Shown: in pieces, positions 35,690 through 43,880 of the stretch
How positions within the stretch are numbered: position 1 is the stretch's first letter
How the letters are laid out: each line of letters starts with the position of its first letter
Assembly: GCA_016871675.1 (NCBI GenBank)
Contig: VHCN01000002.1
Span: forward strand, 61,876 to 125,875
Length of the DNA: 64,000 nucleotides
From: Verrucomicrobiota bacterium
Lineage (GTDB): Bacteria; Verrucomicrobiota; Verrucomicrobiia; Limisphaerales; VHCN01
Direction: 5' to 3'
Notes under the pieces: generated by a model
The model's input: only the letters and a program-made list of their open reading frames with translations
The model's database searches: none
Told to the model about the DNA's origin: nothing
Made by a program: the position numbers and the translations under genes

Positions 35690-36265
35690 ATGAAACTCGG
35701 CCTGTTTGGCGGCTCGTTCGACCCGGTGCATCTCGGGCACCTGCTCGTGGCGCAGGCGGCGTGCGAGGAGCTTGGGCTTGACCGGCTGTTCTTCATCCCG
35801 GCTGCGCAGTCGCCCTTCAAGCCCGGCGCGGAGCCGTCGCCGCCGGCTGCACGGCTGCGGATGCTGCGGCTCGCGCTCGCGGGGCGCACGCGTTTCGAGA
35901 TTGATGCGCAGGAAATCCAGCGCGGCGGCGTGAGCTACACGGTGGACACCGTGCGCGATTACCTGCGGCGATTCCCGGACGCGCAGCTTTTCTGGCTCAT
36001 CGGTGCAGACCACGTGGCCACGCTCCCGCAATGGCGCGACGCCCACGAACTCGCACACCTCGTTGAATTCGTGGTGATCCCGCGGCCGGGCGAAGCGCCG
36101 GCGCCCTTGCCGGGCCCGTTCCGCGGCCGCGCGTTGCACGGCTTCCCGATCGGCGTCTCCGCCTCGCAGATCCGCGCGCGGGTGAAGGCCGGACTGCCGG
36201 TGGACGCGCTTGTGGGGACAAACGTCGCGGAGGCCATCCGCGAGCTGGGGTTGTATCGGAAGTGA
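35690..36265 (+). CDS. nadD: Nicotinate-nucleotide adenylyltransferase
   Basis: NadD adenylates nicotinate mononucleotide in NAD synthesis. The N-terminal nucleotidyltransferase signature GLFGGSFDPVHLGHLLVAQA is clear. FFIPAAQSPFK, RGGVSYTVDTVRDYL, FWLIGADHVATLPQW and the ISxSxIR-type motif GVSASQIRARVKAG follow. Its 191 residues are typical. It is followed after 141 bases by rsfS, a neighbourhood conserved across many bacteria. Confidence 0.96.
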   Translation: MKLGLFGGSFDPVHLGHLLVAQAACEELGLDRLFFIPAAQSPFKPGAEPSPPAARLRMLRLALAGRTRFEIDAQEIQRGGVSYTVDTVRDYLRRFPDAQLFWLIGADHVATLPQWRDAHELAHLVEFVVIPRPGEAPAPLPGPFRGRALHGFPIGVSASQIRARVKAGLPVDALVGTNVAEAIRELGLYRK

Positions 36266-36406
36266 CGTGGTGCGGGGCGTGCGGGGCGCGGAGGCGGGAA
36301 CGCCCGCCAACCGCGGAGGGTTCACCAACCACGCACCTCGCACGATGAATCCTCCAAATTGCTTCTTCCGCGCCCGGTTCTCCTTTGGCATCCTCGCGGC
36401 CAAAAG

Positions 36407-36796
36407 ATGGATTCACGCAAGCTGGCCCTCCTTTGCAGGAAACTCGCGGACAACAAGAAGGCGGAGAACATCGTCATCCTCGACGTGCGCAAGATCTCGA
36501 CCGTGACCGATTACTTCGTGATCGCCTCGGGCACGAGCGAGCCGCATTTGCGGGCGATCCGCGACGAGATCGAGGACCGGCTTCGCGAGGATCAGGATTT
36601 GCGGCCGAGCGCGGTGGATGGCGGCCGTGGCGCGGCGTGGATCGCGCTGGATTACATCGACGTGATCGTCCACGTGATGAAGCCCGATGTGCGCACGCAG
36701 TATGACATCGAGGGCTTGTGGAACGACGCGCCGCGAATCCGGGCGCTTCGCAGGGCTCCGAAGCGCGAAGACGGCGACGCCGCGGACGCGGATTAG
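36407..36796 (+). CDS. rsfS: Ribosomal silencing factor RsfS
   Basis: RsfS binds protein L14 of the large ribosomal subunit and blocks subunit joining when growth slows. The 129 residues carry ADNKKAENIVILDVRKISTVTDYFVIASGTSEPHL and WIALDYIDVIVHVM, the usual core. ATG 36407 places the start directly before the conserved helix; a longer reading from 36359 is possible but less likely. Its stop overlaps the stop of the facing PUR-type gene by three bases (36794-36796 within 36793-36795). Confidence 0.95.
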   Translation: MDSRKLALLCRKLADNKKAENIVILDVRKISTVTDYFVIASGTSEPHLRAIRDEIEDRLREDQDLRPSAVDGGRGAAWIALDYIDVIVHVMKPDVRTQYDIEGLWNDAPRIRALRRAPKREDGDAADAD

Positions 36797-37101
36797 TCCG
36801 CGGGGGGCGGTTCGGTTTCCCTGGCCGGCGCCGCGACCGAGGCCTTCGCCATTTCCCCGAGCATCCGGCAGAATTCCTCCAGGCCCGTTGCGGGCACGAT
36901 GATGGCTTCGCGCCGCCCCTGAACGTCCTCGGTGATGCGGAGGAACCGGCCGCGCGGGTTTTCCTTGAGCATGAAGACGAAGGTCTTTCGCTCGATGTGC
37001 ACGCGCTCGACACGGAGCATCTCCTCGTTGGAAGGCGGCGTGCTGTGCTGCCACGGTTGATGACGGTGGCCGTAAGGGGACGGGCGCTCGTTGGATATCA
37101 T
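36793..37101 (-). CDS. PUR-family nucleic acid-binding protein (DUF3276-like)
   Basis: The 102-residue product has one PUR-type repeat, as in the small bacterial Pur-alpha-like proteins that bind single-stranded DNA or RNA. The diagnostic stretch is VERKTFVFMLKENPRGRFLRITED in pattern (here HIERKTFVFMLKENPRG, then RFLRITEDVQGRREAIIVPATGLEEFCRML). ATG 37101 is preferred; an open extension to 37263 has no family similarity. The role is probably regulatory or RNA-related. Confidence 0.82.
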   Translation of the reverse strand: MISNERPSPYGHRHQPWQHSTPPSNEEMLRVERVHIERKTFVFMLKENPRGRFLRITEDVQGRREAIIVPATGLEEFCRMLGEMAKASVAAPARETEPPPAD

Positions 37102-37177
37102 GGTCACTCCATGGTTTGCCGCGCAAAGCGGCGCTGGTCCGGGCTTGGGCGGGACACTCGGCCGCCGGGACCGGATG

Positions 37178-37720
37178 TCAACCCCGAATTTGCGGCGACC
37201 GGAGGGACTTGGAAGCGGAGTCGGGGCGGATGATGTGGGCGAGGAAGAGCAGCAATCCGGCAAGCATCGCGAGGTTCATGGCCTGCGCCGCGCCGTGCCA
37301 GCGGCGGAAGGACTTGTCCGCCGCCTTCTGCGCGTCGGCGGATGGCATGGGACTGAGCCTGTATTGCTCGGCGTAACGGGTCTTGTGCAACGCCTCCAGC
37401 TTGGGTTCGAGCCACACGCCGCCGGACAGCGCGATCAGGAACATTGCGGCCAGCAGGGCAACGGTTGCGCGGCGGATTTCGCGCCCGGCGTAAAGCCATT
37501 CCGCCGCGAGGTGCAGTCCCGCGACGATGGCGCACCCGTAGTTGAAGATGAAGAACCGGTCGAGGGCCATCTGGGCGACGGCGCCGTTGTAAGGAGGCGG
37601 GAACAGGCGCCTCATCTCGTCGGTGAAGAAGGTCGGCGCGCCGACGAAGGTGAAGAAGAATGCGCCCCCGAACCAGATCGCGGCGTTCGTCACGCCGATG
37701 AAGCGGAGGAAGGCGATCAC
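37178..37720 (-). CDS. Integral membrane protein, DUF4149/TMEM205-like
   Basis: A 180-residue protein with four membrane spans: FLRFIGVTNAAIWFGGAFFFTF, FFIFNYGCAIVAGLHLAAEWLY, ATVALLAAMFLIALSGGVW and AMNLAMLAGLLLFLAHII. Small residues and WFGG in span one resemble the DUF4149 group. The start is unsure: GTG 37720 puts the first residues right at span one, while ATG 37840 would add a 40-residue Pro/Gly-rich leader unlike the family. No function is known. It lies between ilvC and the PUR gene on the same strand. Confidence 0.6.
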   Translation of the reverse strand: MIAFLRFIGVTNAAIWFGGAFFFTFVGAPTFFTDEMRRLFPPPYNGAVAQMALDRFFIFNYGCAIVAGLHLAAEWLYAGREIRRATVALLAAMFLIALSGGVWLEPKLEALHKTRYAEQYRLSPMPSADAQKAADKSFRRWHGAAQAMNLAMLAGLLLFLAHIIRPDSASKSLRSPQIRG

Positions 37721-37862
37721 GGGCGCCGACAGTAGGCGCGCGACCGGTGGCTGCCAAGCCGGGAAACCACCCGGCGCGCCCGGACCCGGTGCAAGCCCGG
37801 TCTCGCCAAGCCCCTCGGGAACGCGTGGGGTTCGGCGCACGGGATTCCTCCCGAGGCCGCGG

Positions 37863-38885
37863 CTAATACGCCGCCTGCGCGCCCTTGATGTTGCGCTTGG
37901 GCATCCAGGGCATGAGACCGCGGAGCCGCTCGCCGGTCTTCTCGATGAGATGCTGCTCGTCCCTTTTCAGCAGCGCGTTGTAACGCTTGTAGCCGCCCTC
38001 GTATTCCTTGACCCAGTCGCGCGCGAACTTGCCGGACTGCACGTCCCGGAGCGCGGCCTTCATCCGCTTCTTCACGCTCGCATCAATGATCTTCGGGCCG
38101 ACGGTCACGTCGCCCCACTTGGCCGTCTCGCTGATGGAGAAGCGCATCCCGGCGATGCCCTTCTCGTTCATCAGGTCCACGATGAGCTTCAGCTCGTGCA
38201 GGCACTCGAAGTAGGCCATCTCCGGCGAGTAGCCCGCCTCGACGAGCACCTCGAAGCCCGCCTTCACCAGCGCCGTGCATCCGCCGCACAGCACCGTCTG
38301 TTCGCCGAACAGGTCCGTCTCCGTCTCCTCGCGGAAGTTCGTCTCGATGACGCCGGCGCGCGTGCCGCCGATGCCCTTGGCCCACGCAAGCGCGATGGCC
38401 TTGGCCGCCCTGCCGCCCTGATGCACGGCGATGAGCGCGGGCACGCCCTTGCCCTCGGTGTATTGGCGGCGGACGATGTGACCGGGGCCCTTCGGCGCGA
38501 CCATGATCACGTTCACGTTTTCCGGCACGACGATGGTCTTGAAGTGAATCGAGAAGCCGTGGCTGAAGAGCAGCGTCTTGCCCTTGGAGAGATTCGGCGC
38601 GAGGTCGCGCCGGTAACACGCGGCCTGCTTGGTGTCGGGCAGCGCGACCATGATCACGTCCGCGCGCTGCACCGCCTCGGCGGTGGGGACGACCTCGAAG
38701 CCCTTCTCGCGCGCGACGGCGACGGACTTGGACCCTTCGTAGAGGCCGATGATGACGTTGAGGCCGCTGTCCTTGAGATTGAGCGCGTGCGCGTGGCCCT
38801 GCGAGCCGAAGCCGAGCACGGCGAGCGTCTTGTTGGCGAGCACGCCGAGGCTGGCGTCCTTGTCGGAGTAAACTTTCGAGGGCAT
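37863..38885 (-). CDS. ilvC: Ketol-acid reductoisomerase (NADP+), class I
   Basis: IlvC isomerises and reduces acetolactate or acetohydroxybutyrate in valine, leucine and isoleucine synthesis. The Rossmann motif is [21 protein letters not shown]; the [23 protein letters not shown] segment and the C-terminal metal site around [30 protein letters not shown] and [18 protein letters not shown] are all present. The 340-residue length is that of short class I enzymes. It follows ilvN after 66 bases. No large acetolactate synthase subunit (ilvB) is in this stretch. Confidence 0.97.
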   Translation of the reverse strand: MPSKVYSDKDASLGVLANKTLAVLGFGSQGHAHALNLKDSGLNVIIGLYEGSKSVAVAREKGFEVVPTAEAVQRADVIMVALPDTKQAACYRRDLAPNLSKGKTLLFSHGFSIHFKTIVVPENVNVIMVAPKGPGHIVRRQYTEGKGVPALIAVHQGGRAAKAIALAWAKGIGGTRAGVIETNFREETETDLFGEQTVLCGGCTALVKAGFEVLVEAGYSPEMAYFECLHELKLIVDLMNEKGIAGMRFSISETAKWGDVTVGPKIIDASVKKRMKAALRDVQSGKFARDWVKEYEGGYKRYNALLKRDEQHLIEKTGERLRGLMPWMPKRNIKGAQAAY

Positions 38886-38951
38886 GGCGTCGGGAGTTGA
38901 GGCGTGGGTTGGGAGTTGAGTGCCGGAAACTTTGGACTTTGAACTTCGAAC

Positions 38952-39425
38952 CTACTTGCGCGGCAGGGCGACTTTGCCCGTGCGGGTCAGGTCGAGAATG
39001 CCGAAGGCCTTCATCAGCCCGACGAATTTCTCCACCTTGCTTTCGTTGCCGGTGATCTCGATGGAGAGCGACTTGGGCTGCACGTCCACGATCTTTGCGC
39101 GGAAGATGTCGGTGATCTGCATCACCTCGGCGCGGGTCTTGGAGTCCACCGCAACACGCACGAGCACGAGCTCGCGGTCGATGAACTCCGTGTCGCGGAA
39201 GTCCTGCACCTCGAGCACGTCCACGAGCTTGTTGAGCTGCTTGACGATCTGCTCGATGGTCGCATCGTCGCCCCGGGTCACAATGGTCATGCGGCTCGCG
39301 CTCGCGTCATGCGTCGGGGCGACGTTGAGCGAGTCAATGTTGTAGCCGCGGCCGCTGAAGAGCCCGGCCACGCGCGTGAGCACGCCGAACTTGTTCTCGA
39401 CCAGCACGGAAATGGTGTGACGCAT
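38952..39425 (-). CDS. ilvN: Acetolactate synthase small (regulatory) subunit
   Basis: The small subunit activates the catalytic subunit and confers valine feedback. It has an N-terminal ACT domain (HTISVLVENKFGVLTRVAGLFSGRGYNIDSL) and a C-terminal regulatory domain ending KVEKFVGLMKAFGILDLTRTG. The 157 residues match IlvN/IlvH. The catalytic ilvB is usually just upstream of it but here the upstream gene is mutT, so the catalytic subunit must be coded elsewhere. Confidence 0.96.
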   Translation of the reverse strand: MRHTISVLVENKFGVLTRVAGLFSGRGYNIDSLNVAPTHDASASRMTIVTRGDDATIEQIVKQLNKLVDVLEVQDFRDTEFIDRELVLVRVAVDSKTRAEVMQITDIFRAKIVDVQPKSLSIEITGNESKVEKFVGLMKAFGILDLTRTGKVALPRK

Positions 39426-39480
39426 ACGCCGCGGCGCCCGCCGCGAAGGGGGCGCACGCTAGCAAGCGTGCAGGGGAGGG

Positions 39481-39900
39481 TCAACTTCGGTTTTGGCCCC
39501 ACCACTCCGGCGTGGCGCACAGGCGGCCGATCAGCCGCGCGTCGGCGGCCAGAAACTCATGGTGCGCGAGTTCCCGCGCCGTGACCCATGCGAGCGCGTG
39601 GCAGTGGAGCGGCCGCGGCGCGGCACTCGCGGCCTGCATCGCGCACCGGAAAAACCGCAGGTGAACCGTCTTCTCCGGATAAGCGTGCGTGAGGCTCTCG
39701 ACCAGCGCGCCAATGTCCGCGTCAATGCCAAGTTCCTCGCGGAGTTCCCGGGCGAGGCACTGCTCGAAGGTTTCGTGAGGCTCGCGCTTGCCGCCGGGGA
39801 ACTCCCACAAACCGCCGAGGTGATCTTGCGCGCGGCGCCGGGTGATGAGGAGCCGGCCCTCGTGAAAGAGGAGCGCGGCGCTGACTTCGACGCGGTTCAC
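39481..39900 (-). CDS. mutT: NUDIX hydrolase, MutT-like (8-oxo-dGTP diphosphatase candidate)
   Basis: A 139-residue Nudix enzyme. The Nudix box is GGKREPHETFEQCLARELREELGI (G-x5-E-x7-REUxEEx), preceded by LWEFPGG and LLITRRR, which together are typical of MutT, the housecleaning enzyme for oxidised dGTP. GTG 39900 is the start, overlapping the ugd stop by four bases (GTGA), so translation is probably coupled to ugd. Specificity for 8-oxo-dGTP is inferred from overall similarity only. Confidence 0.88.
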   Translation of the reverse strand: MNRVEVSAALLFHEGRLLITRRRAQDHLGGLWEFPGGKREPHETFEQCLARELREELGIDADIGALVESLTHAYPEKTVHLRFFRCAMQAASAAPRPLHCHALAWVTARELAHHEFLAADARLIGRLCATPEWWGQNRS

Positions 39901-41195
39901 CGGCCGACGCTCTTGTAAACCCACCCGGCTGCGGCCATCGCGGCGGGGTCGAAGAGGTTGCGACCATCGAACATGATGGGGTGCGAGAGGCCCTTGCGCG
40001 CGCGGTCGAGGTCGAGCTGCTTGAACTCCGGCCACTCGGTCGCGACGACGAGCGCGTCGCAGCCCTCGGCCACCGCGTTCATGTCGTCCACGTAGGTCAC
40101 GTTCGCGCCGGGCTTGAGCACGTCCTTCGCCTTGTCCATCGCCTTCGGGTCGAAGACGCGCAGCGCGGCGCCGTTCTTGAGCAGCCGCTGGCAGAGCTCG
40201 ATGGCGGGCGACATGCGCACGTCGTCGGTGTTCTGCTTGAACGCGAGTCCGAGCACGCCGAGCTTCTTGTCCTTCAGCACCCAGAGCGTGTCGGTGATCT
40301 TTTTGACGAAGCGGTCCATCTGCGCGGCGTTGATGTTCTGGATCTCGCGGAGGAGCGAGAAATCGTAGCCAAGTTGTTCGGCGATCTTGATGAAGGCGCT
40401 GAGGTCTTTCGGGAAGCACGAGCCGCCGAAGCCGAGTCCCGCGTTGAGGAAGCGCCGGCCGATGCGCGCGTCCATGCCCATGCCGGTGGCGACTTCCTCG
40501 ACGTTCGCGCCGCTGGCTTCGCAGATGTTCGCGACGGCGTTGATGTAGGAAATCTTGAGGGCGAGGAACGAGTTGCTCGCGTGCTTGATGAGTTCGGCGG
40601 AGTTGATGTCGGTGATGATGATCGGCGCGTTGAAGGGGGTGTAAACGTCGCGCATCGCCGCCACCGGCCTCGGGCTGGCGACGCCGACGACGATGCGGTC
40701 GGGCTTCATCAAGTCCTCGACGGCGAAGCCCTCGCGCAGGAACTCGGGGTTGCTGACGACGTCGAATTCGACCTTGGACTTGCAGTAGCGCTTGATGGTC
40801 TCGGCGACCTTCTCGCCGGTTTTCACGGGCACGGTGGACTTGTCCACGACGATCTTGTAGCTGGTCATCGCCGAGGCGATCTCGCGGGCAACCTTCTCGA
40901 TGAAGCTCAGGTCCACCGAGCCGTCGGGTTGCGGCGGCGTCGGGACGGCGATGAAGACAACGTCGGAATTCTGCACGCCATCCGCGATGCTGACGGTGAA
41001 GCGCAGGCGGCCGGCGGCGACGTTGCGCTTGACCATCTCCTCAAGGCCGGGCTCGTAAATCGGGATGCCCCCGGCTTGCAGCGTCCTGACTTTGTTCGCG
41101 TCGTTGTCCACGCACGTGACGGTGTGTCCGACCTCGGCGAAGCAGGTGCCCGTGACGAGGCCGACGTATCCGGTGCCGATGATGCAGAGCTTCAT
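39897..41195 (-). CDS. ugd: UDP-glucose 6-dehydrogenase
   Basis: Ugd oxidises UDP-glucose to UDP-glucuronate, a precursor for surface polysaccharides. The NAD-binding start is MKLCIIGTGYVGLVTGTCFAEVGH. The substrate region has EFLREGFAVEDLMKPDRIVVG, and the catalytic cysteine lies in NAGLGFGGSCFPKDLSAF. LGLAFKQNTDDVRMSPA is in the C-terminal domain. The start at ATG 41195 gives 432 residues; the frame is open further but the Rossmann start fixes it. Confidence 0.96.
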   Translation of the reverse strand: MKLCIIGTGYVGLVTGTCFAEVGHTVTCVDNDANKVRTLQAGGIPIYEPGLEEMVKRNVAAGRLRFTVSIADGVQNSDVVFIAVPTPPQPDGSVDLSFIEKVAREIASAMTSYKIVVDKSTVPVKTGEKVAETIKRYCKSKVEFDVVSNPEFLREGFAVEDLMKPDRIVVGVASPRPVAAMRDVYTPFNAPIIITDINSAELIKHASNSFLALKISYINAVANICEASGANVEEVATGMGMDARIGRRFLNAGLGFGGSCFPKDLSAFIKIAEQLGYDFSLLREIQNINAAQMDRFVKKITDTLWVLKDKKLGVLGLAFKQNTDDVRMSPAIELCQRLLKNGAALRVFDPKAMDKAKDVLKPGANVTYVDDMNAVAEGCDALVVATEWPEFKQLDLDRARKGLSHPIMFDGRNLFDPAAMAAAGWVYKSVGR

Positions 41196-41235
41196 GGTGC
41201 GTGTTGCGTGGTGGGCGGACGGCTGAGAACGGTGG

Positions 41236-41385
41236 TCAGCGTTCGTTGATTTTGATGAGAGAGTGCCCGTAGACGACGCCCGCGCCCGCGCCGCCGAGGT
41301 GGTGGATCGCACCAATGCCGATGAAGATGAGCGCAAAGGTGCCGATCAACTCGGCGACGACCTGCTTGGCCAGCGGCTGGTTCAT
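41236..41385 (-). CDS. 49-residue membrane micro-ORF resembling an aquaporin N-terminus
   Basis: A 49-residue frame from ATG 41385 to TGA 41236. It shares one base with the stop of the upstream TPR gene (TGATG), which argues for translation. The protein is MNQPLAKQVVAELIGTFALI followed by FIGIGAIHHLGGAGAGVVYG and a charged end; the pattern AELIGTFALIFIGIGAI looks like the first span of MIP/aquaporin-type channels, but nothing of the remaining five spans follows before ugd. It may be a truncated relic or a genuine single-span small protein. Confidence 0.5.
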   Translation of the reverse strand: MNQPLAKQVVAELIGTFALIFIGIGAIHHLGGAGAGVVYGHSLIKINER

Positions 41386-42185
41386 CACTTGCCGGCGCCC
41401 TTGGCAGGTGACTGGGGCAATGCGGACTTGGGCGGGTTCGTCACGACCGTGGTGACGGTGTTTGTGAAGGCGGGCAGATTGGTGATGGCGGCTTTGGGGC
41501 CGGGAGCAGGCGGGACGATGAGGCTTGCGGGCGCGAGTTGCGGGTTTCGAGCAAGCAGCAGGTCGCGGCGCATCTTGGCTTCCATGCCCCAGACGGATTG
41601 GCGTCGGGCGCGATCAATTTCATCGTAAATCTTGAGGGCCTGATCGTCCTGTTTCTTCGCCTCGTGCAGCAGCGCCATGGCGAGCTGGGCTTGCGCGGCC
41701 TCGGGCTCGGTCGAGTAGCTCACCACGACGCGCTGGTAGCCTTGCAGGGCTTCGTCCAGTTTGTTGGCGCCTTCCAGTGACGCGGCGACGCCGTAAGCCG
41801 CCGTGGCCGCGCCCGGCCCGATGGGGACCTCGGCCAGGAATTGCTCGAACCGCGCGCGCGCGAGGTCGAACTTCTTCTCGGAAAACAGCGCGCCCGCGCC
41901 GAGCAGGAGCGCCCGGAGGCCGGCCTCGGTGCCGGAGTGCGTGCTCGAAACCGCCAGGAATTTTTCAGCGTCGACCTTGCCGCCCGCCTCCGCCGAGCGG
42001 CCGAGCGCGATGAGCGCCTCGCTCGCCTCGCGTTCCGCCTTCTGCCGCATGTGCGACCATGTGTAGACGATGAACCCCGCGACGAGCGCGACGAGCACCG
42101 CCTGCAGGAGCCGCACCTTGTTCACCTCCACCCACGCGATGAAGTCGATCATGCGTGAGGGCGGCGGCGCTTGTTCCCGATTCAT
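41385..42185 (-). CDS. Membrane-anchored TPR-like protein (YfgM-like)
   Basis: A 266-residue protein: a cytosolic N-terminus, one membrane span near residue 30 (VRLLQAVLVALVAGFIVYTW), then a periplasmic region of helical TPR-like repeats (LLLGAGALFSEKKFDLARARFEQFLAEVP, AAYGVAASLEGANKLDEALQGYQRVV, AQLAMALLHEAKKQDDQALKIYDEI). A Pro/Thr-rich tail ends the protein. This layout is that of YfgM/TPR_21 proteins, which help secretion chaperones. The start is ATG 42185, at the anchor. Confidence 0.75.
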   Translation of the reverse strand: MNREQAPPPSRMIDFIAWVEVNKVRLLQAVLVALVAGFIVYTWSHMRQKAEREASEALIALGRSAEAGGKVDAEKFLAVSSTHSGTEAGLRALLLGAGALFSEKKFDLARARFEQFLAEVPIGPGAATAAYGVAASLEGANKLDEALQGYQRVVVSYSTEPEAAQAQLAMALLHEAKKQDDQALKIYDEIDRARRQSVWGMEAKMRRDLLLARNPQLAPASLIVPPAPGPKAAITNLPAFTNTVTTVVTNPPKSALPQSPAKGAGK

Positions 42186-42462
42186 AAAGGCGGGAAATGT
42201 TTGAAGTGCAGGGCCAAAACGCAAGCCTCAAATCCCGGCACTTCGTGTCGGTTCAAACCTGGTTCAGCGAGGTGGTGGAGGTCGTCAATCCGGCCAGGGG
42301 ATTTGGTGGGCTTGGAGGATCGGAACGGAGGACTGACCCCGGGCTGGGATTCCTGAGCTAGTTGTCAAACCGTGGGCGTGCCGCAACGCATCATCACGGT
42401 TGCCAAGCCCGCGCTTGGCTCGGGCAGGGCTCGCTGTTACGGTCTGCCGGTCGCGTCCACGC

Positions 42463-43731
42463 ATGAACGTCCAACTTGCCTACGGCCGCAGCCACATCAC
42501 GGTCGAGCTTCCCGCCGACCGCACCACGGTGATCGAGCCGTCGCATTACCCGGGATTGCCCGATGAGAAGTCGGCCGTCCTCGCCGCGGTCGGGCAACCC
42601 ATCGGCGCGCGGCCCTTGCGGGACTGGCTCAAGCCCGGCGCGAGCATCTGCATCAACTTCACCGACATCACCCGCGCGACTCCCAACGACCGCATCATCC
42701 CGTGGATTCTGGAATACCTTCACGCCGCGGGCGTCTCGCGCGACCAGATCACGCTCCTCAACCAGACCGGCACGCACCGCGCCAACACGCGCGCCGAGTT
42801 GGAGAAGATCCTCACGCCCGGGATCGTCGCGGGCTATCGCGTGCTCAACCACGACTGCGAGCACGACGCAGATCTCGTGGCGTTTGGCACCACGAGCGAC
42901 GGCACGCCCGCGCTCATCAACCGCCACTGCGCGCACGCCGACGTGCGGATCATCACGGGCTTCATCGAGCCGCACTTTTTTGCGGGCTTCAGCGGCGGGC
43001 CCAAGGGAATCGTGCCCGGCGTCGGCGGGTTGCGCACGATCATGAGCAACCACGGCTACCGGAACCTGCTCTCGCAGAACTCGACCTTCGGCGTGACCGT
43101 GGGCAATCCGCTCTGGGAGGAACTCTTCACCATCGCGACGCGCGTCGGGCCGAGCTTCCTGCTCAACGTCACCCTCAACGAGCGGCGCGCCATCACCAAC
43201 GTCTTCGCCGGCGACCTTCGCGAGGCGCACCGCGTCGGGTGCGAGTTCGTGCGCAAGTCCGCCATGCAAAGGGTGAAGTCGCCGTTCGATGTCGTCGTGA
43301 CCACGAACAGCGGCTACCCGCTCGACTTGAATCTCTACCAGGGCGTCAAGGGCATGAGCGCCGCCGCGCGCATCGTGCGGGAAGGCGGCCTCATCATCCT
43401 CGCCTGCGAGTGCCGCGAGGGCGTCCCGGCCGGCAGCCCGCTGGACAAATTACTGCGCAGCGCCGGCAGCACGGAGGAAATCCTCGCGATGCTGGCGACG
43501 CCGGGATTCGTGCGGCCCGAGCAGTGGCAGGCGCAAATCCAGGCGCTCATCCAGCGCAAGGCCCGCGTGCTCGTGCACAGTTCCCTGCCCGAGGAGATCA
43601 TCCGCGGCGCGCACCTCGGGCCGTGCGCCGACATCACCGCCGCCGTGCACGCGGAACTCGAACGTCGCGGCCCCGGTTCGCGCGTCGCCGTGCTGCCGCA
43701 GGGGCCGTTGACGATTCCGTATCTGGCGTGA
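42463..43731 (+). CDS. LarA-like nickel-pincer racemase family protein
   Basis: LarA enzymes use a nickel-pincer cofactor to isomerise 2-hydroxyacids such as lactate. The 422-residue protein keeps family motifs: ICINFTDITRATPND (DDxTRPTP-like), LLNQTGTHRANT, GFIEPHFFAGFSGGPKGIVPGVGG and NSGYPLDLNLYQGVKGM. The start is ATG 42463; an upstream part of the frame lacks similarity. No cofactor genes (larB, larC, larE) are adjacent, so they would be elsewhere. The substrate is uncertain. The 277 bases before it, up to the TPR gene, hold no gene that I see. Confidence 0.85.
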   Translation: MNVQLAYGRSHITVELPADRTTVIEPSHYPGLPDEKSAVLAAVGQPIGARPLRDWLKPGASICINFTDITRATPNDRIIPWILEYLHAAGVSRDQITLLNQTGTHRANTRAELEKILTPGIVAGYRVLNHDCEHDADLVAFGTTSDGTPALINRHCAHADVRIITGFIEPHFFAGFSGGPKGIVPGVGGLRTIMSNHGYRNLLSQNSTFGVTVGNPLWEELFTIATRVGPSFLLNVTLNERRAITNVFAGDLREAHRVGCEFVRKSAMQRVKSPFDVVVTTNSGYPLDLNLYQGVKGMSAAARIVREGGLIILACECREGVPAGSPLDKLLRSAGSTEEILAMLATPGFVRPEQWQAQIQALIQRKARVLVHSSLPEEIIRGAHLGPCADITAAVHAELERRGPGSRVAVLPQGPLTIPYLA

Positions 43732-43880
43732 AGCACGGACAGGGGCGGGCGAAAGCAGTCCATGTTCAGCCCGGTGACTTCTCCCGAATGCTCCCCGCCG
43801 GAATCTCATCACTGAAACTGGTTCTGAAGATCCTCCCGCCGGCACTTCCCGCCGGCCACCGCACTTGCTATCGTGCAGGC

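Noticed and set aside
42225..42462. A tRNA in the gap before the LarA-like gene (GGTTCAAACC)
   Set aside because: No acceptor or anticodon stems could be paired around this T-loop-like word.
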